From Manis javanica (Eukaryota; Chordata; Mammalia; Pholidota; Manidae), in contig NC_133167.1 in the NCBI RefSeq assembly GCF_040802235.1, positions 82,003,001-82,067,000 on the forward strand: 64,000 bases of DNA. The letters are read 5' to 3'. Positions 59,761-64,000 of the stretch are shown one piece after another. The notes beneath the pieces were generated by a model, which ran no database searches, was not told the origin of the DNA, and saw only the letters and a list, made by a program, of their open reading frames with translations. The position numbers and the translations under genes were made by a program. Positions within the stretch are counted from its first letter, which is position 1, and every line of letters starts with the position of its first letter.

Positions 59761-62700
59761 CATCTTACTGAGGACCGTGGCCTGAGAGCAGACCATCCGT
59801 GTGTTCTGATAAACTGCTCCAAAGCCCCTTTATTTGGGAACATCTGAAATATTTTTTTACAACAAAGGGTGGGTGCAGGAAAGAGGTTATGCCAATCAGT
59901 ACATTAGGACATTGTCTAAAAGAACAAACAATGGATAGTCTGATGCCATCTGTGTGTGAGAGGAGGCAAAAATTAGGATTGCTGATTATCTTCCTAAAGG
60001 ATTCTCCTAGAGATGCAGGAGCCAGACCAATTCACCCTCTTTTGAGCATTTTAGTCTGGGTTTCTCTGGTCACAAGCGAGGGATGAGGAGCTATGACAGT
60101 CTTGTGACACAGGCAAGAATGACTGCAGGGCATCTTCACAGCACAGCAAGAGCTGATCTGGCTGACTTGGGACCAGGAGGTGTGGGTGGGGTGCTGGGGG
60201 GGACCACAGAATTTTATTTTATTTCACACTTGTATCGACAGAAATACATGTGCTTCTTAAAAATGAAGACTTCTAAAGGTAGAAAGTGGGAATCCTTCCC
60301 ACAAAAATGTCCCTTGAGCTGTCACTGCATTCTCTCACACCTTTTCTTTCTCTATTTCTAAGTCCATAGAAACATGTATTCTTCTGTATGGCCCATAATC
60401 TTCTAAAAAGGAAGGAAAAGATAAACTCAAATTAACATAATAACATAATCACATTCAATCAGAACCATATTTGCCAAATTTACATATGCACATGTTTGTT
60501 TAAAAAAATAGTTTGCGGTGGATGGAAACCAATAGCCATTACAACAGGGTTAGTACAAGGAAAATTTCTGTATTCTAGACAGTTGACTTACAAATAATTT
60601 TTTGAGCAATAATTTAAATATTGAGGGTCATAGTTATATGTGTGGGTTCTCTAACCCCAATATCAAGCCATCATATTTTAAAGAAAGTGACCTCTGAAGT
60701 GGTTTCTTTATAATACAATGCTGATTTTTAAAACCTTAATTACTTTTGTAAATTCTTTTTTAAGTTTTGAAGATGGTTTTAAATGAAATTCACTTGTCAT
60801 TCCCAAAGAAGATCACTTCATCTTCCCATATCTCTGGATTAGTTTGTATCTTTATTTTCTGCTATGAGCTGTCATTCCATTTTTCCTTTGTTATAGCAAT
60901 GTTTAAGTTATAGAAGTTTCTATAATTTCTCTAATGTCAATTAATATAAAATTAAGAGAGTAATAGAAGAGTAGATGAAGAAATGAACCTTTCAAAATGC
61001 TAAAATGTACTTCTGAAATATACCTGAAAGTCACTGTACTCTCATGTACTTTAATCAGTGCAAGTATAATGATCATGGGTGTGCTTTTTTATTACAGATT
61101 TGTCACCACCAACTTCATAACCTGACCTTTAAGATTTTTAAATAAGAGAAATAGAATAAAATTAGAGACCACATGTTTAAAGTTAGGCAATATATTTAAA
61201 CATGGATCCTAAGAATAACCCATAATTCTAACATTTTAACATTAACATTTATCAGCGAGGAAACAAGGGATATTTGTTTTCAGAAACAATAACCAAATCT
61301 TTCTCAATTTTGTGCCTTCTCTTTCTCTCTCTTTCTCTTCCCTTTCCTTTTCTGTCTTTTCATTCCTAAATATCTTCCAGGACAATGTAATCTTCAAGCC
61401 TTAAGTAGGGCAGGAAATGTAAGATGGGGGCAGAGAGAGGAGAGAGGAAAGTCAGGGCCTAGGAAGGAGGACATCTGCCTGGAAGAGCTGCTTGGTTCAG
61501 AGGCTGAGCAAGGAGGTAAGGAAGCCCATCGGAGAGGGAGCTCAGGGGGTGGTGTCAGGGGGCAAGGAGGACACTCCTGCAGGGAGCTGAGATCTGAGGG
61601 GGGAGTCAAGAGTCCATACCGGCTAAGGAGGGAATACATGTGGTGGGAAAGAGGCATGGGTGTGGAAGTCTGAGAGGGCTGAGGTGGGTGGCCTTGCACA
61701 CCCAGTGTGGAGTACCTGAGCCTGAGTACTGTGGGGAATGGTGTCCTGGCAGTGGAAGAGCGTGATCTTGAGCAGCAGAGGCCAAGGAGAGGATGCGCCC
61801 ATCAGTGGGAGAGGGCATGGTGTGTGGAATCAGCCTGAAAAGCACATTTCTGAGCATCTGAAGCAGCCCTGTGAGGGGTGGTGGGCATTAAAATGGGTCT
61901 CAGCACATTTGGATTCAAAACTGTAGACAGAATGTATTAAAAATCAAATTTGCATCCTAGGATGAAATACTTGTTCTTTATGGTTACAACTACAATCCTC
62001 TTTAGTCAGGATGTATCAATGAGAGAGCAAGGGATGCTCTTAACTATCCTGGTCTCTTGGGTTTCATAGAGAAACACTGGCCAGCATTTTCCACCAGCAG
62101 TCTGAGATATCCTCATCAGGTCTGAGCATGTCTAAAAATTCTGGAATGTCCCATTTCCTTCTGCTTGCCCTGCCCAGTAAGGGAGGCACAATTGGCATTT
62201 GTCTTCCTAACAGGATACATTGAAATGGACTTATGCCAACCTTTGAATGAGCACACTTAGCTATGCATGGTCTGGGAATCCCCTACATTCCACCTTTGTT
62301 GGTCTCAGGACCAATTCTTTTCTTTCATCCAACTATGAGCAGCATTCCTTACTCTACCAAACTCTCGAGGAGAATTTAAGTTTCTGCTTAGATGTCTTTG
62401 ATGACAGAAACCTCATTACTCACCAGATTGCCCATTCTGTTTGCAGTTGAAGTTATGTTTTTGCCTTAAACATCAGAACTCATTCTGTATATTGGGATCA
62501 CAGGAAATGGAGGGTAACCCACCTTTCCAGTGATGGCCATTCAGATACTTAAAGCAGCACTCCCTTCTCTGCTTACTCACATCTTCCCAGTACACAGCCC
62601 AGTCCCTTCCACAGCTCACTAGATGAAATGGATTTCTGAATCATGTTATCTCACCTACCAGATCATAACTTGCTTATCTTAATATTCCCATTTTTAATGT

Positions 62701-63411
62701 TCTTCTTGACCTTCATGTGCAGAACTGAACATGATACCCCCAATAATTTCATCTCTACAGTTTTGGTATCGATATAACAATTTAGTTTATCCGTGTATGA
62801 AAACTAGCTCTGCTTACCATTATTGCAAATCTGTAAATCTAAAACTGTTCTAAATAAAAAGTTTAATTAAATGGGTGAATTGATTTTCAAAAAAATATTA
62901 CTACTGCAATATTTATTTTAACATATTAAACATGTACACTCATACATAAATACACTTCAGTTTTTTATGGAAAATTTTGAAATCCCACTGTTATTAAAAT
63001 TGCTATGTAAATTTAGTAAGTCATTTAATTACAGATGACAAGTTTCTTATCCAAAAAATAATAGACTTTACTTAGATGTTCTCTAACTTTTATAAATTTT
63101 AATTTAAAAAGTTATACTTACTTTTTAACACATTATTTTCAGTAGAATTTAGAAGTTATATCAGAGGCTTCCAAATGCTCAGTAACTTAGTAATACTTCA
63201 ATAAACTTTTCTGGCAGTTTCTATAATATTCCATGAGATGGTGCTATATTACTATAATAAAATACATAAATCTCCAATTTCATAAAGCTTGATGTTAATC
63301 ATCCCCATGTTTCATCTGTTAGTTGCATCTATTTTTTCAAAAACTATTGGAGAAAAAAATACACTTGATCATCCTAACAAAGAAATTAACTTATGCTAAA
63401 ATCTATTATTT
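59761..63411. other. Unassigned intergenic sequence
   Basis: No gene or repeat supported. A G/A-rich block lies at 61420-61860. Short open frames on both strands have no domain resemblance. Confidence 0.45.
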
Positions 63412-63618
63412 AAGTCAGAGATTGGCAAAAGACCAGATAATAAACATATTAGGATTTGCAGGCCATATTACAGTATCTATTGTGACTACTCAAATATGCC
63501 TTTGTAGCACAAAAACAGCCATAGACATTTAATGACTGAACGATGTGGCTGTGTGCCAATAAAACTTTATTTACAAAGTCAAGTAGCTGGTTCATGGCCT
63601 GTAGTTTAAAGACTCCTG
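63412..63618 (-). mobile_element. hAT-Charlie-type DNA transposon fragment
   Basis: 'agattggcaaaagaccagat', 'aggatttgcaggccatatta', 'ccaataaaactttatttaca' and 'tggcctgtagtttaaagact' are the recurring blocks of a common non-autonomous hAT-Charlie family. It is inactive and diverged. Confidence 0.6.
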
Positions 63619-64000
63619 ATATAAATCACAGATGAAATTAAGCCACCATTGATGTTGGTTTGCAAATTGCAAAAAGATGCAGAACACTCCAGATTGATAG
63701 GTGGCAAGTTTTAATAAGCAAGGGAACTTATATATGAGGCTTGTCTTACATGGCCATAAGATGCATAGACCTCCACAAACACCCACCAGAATCTTTAAAG
63801 TTTGTATAGAGGCTTTAACTGGGTTCAGTCACATATTCAGTCCAGATGGTCTCAACACCTACTCTCTCAAGGCTGTAACCTTGGAATATTTTCTGCTGTG
63901 GGAATGGTGAGTGGAATGTACTTTCCAAGGACGGGAGAGTAGGTAGGAGCCTCTGGTTGCCCTGGTCCTGCTCTCAGGTCAACCAGCCGTCACATCCTCT
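63619..64000. other. Unassigned intergenic sequence
   Basis: Nothing recognised to the window end. Confidence 0.45.

Overview
This window is non-coding genomic DNA from a placental mammal. It is AT-rich and built mostly of interspersed repeats: LINE-1 (L1) copies of several ages, endogenous retroviruses (ERVs) and solo LTRs, MaLR/MLT1-like LTRs, L2/MIR remnants and a hAT fragment. I found no host protein-coding gene, tRNA, rRNA or CRISPR array that I can support. One CpG island (about 0.78-1.17 kb) is the only candidate host regulatory element. The L1 3' ends look laurasiatherian, and I saw no young lineage-specific tRNA-derived SINE. Pangolin is a weak guess that I cannot support from sequence alone.

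Layout. 0-9 kb: CpG island, old MIR/L2 pieces, a decayed class II-like LTR and a CT/CA microsatellite. 9-12.7 kb: L2, then a rearranged old L1 broken by an LTR. 14.5-15.9 kb: a degenerate tandem array with a period near 400 bp. 18.9-20.9 kb: a 5'-truncated L1/retrovirus composite. 22.4-25.4 kb: an MLT1-like LTR and an ordinary 5'-truncated L1. 27.3-31.8 kb: antisense L1, MIR and an ancient repeat. 32.4-40.8 kb: a gammaretrovirus-like, non-autonomous provirus (tRNA-Pro primer site, 4-bp target duplication). It has a deleted betaretrovirus/IAP-like provirus (tRNA-Phe-like primer site) nested inside. 45.0-52.7 kb: a full-length L1 on the minus strand. 52.9-59.8 kb: a cluster of seven solo LTRs.

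The most interesting object is the L1 at 45.0-52.7 kb. It has a 15-bp target-site duplication and nearly intact ORFs (one stop in each). It does not end at a normal L1 3' UTR. It continues for about 1.8 kb through two internal A-tracts into the 3' end of a retroviral transcript: env transmembrane subunit, a hairpin resembling a constitutive transport element (CTE), polypurine tract, and LTR U3-R with AATAAA. Only then comes the terminal poly(A). Because the duplication flanks the whole unit, the chimera was retrotransposed as one RNA. A second, older and 5'-truncated copy at 18.9-20.9 kb has the same junctions, so this is a propagating L1 lineage and not a one-off event. The CTE-like hairpin keeps its stem pairing in both copies, which suggests an L1 that borrowed a viral RNA-export signal and a viral polyadenylation site. 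Function is inference.

A second anomaly: the nested inner provirus has LTRs about 6% diverged, while the outer host provirus has LTRs only about 1.6% diverged. This is the reverse of what simple nesting predicts.
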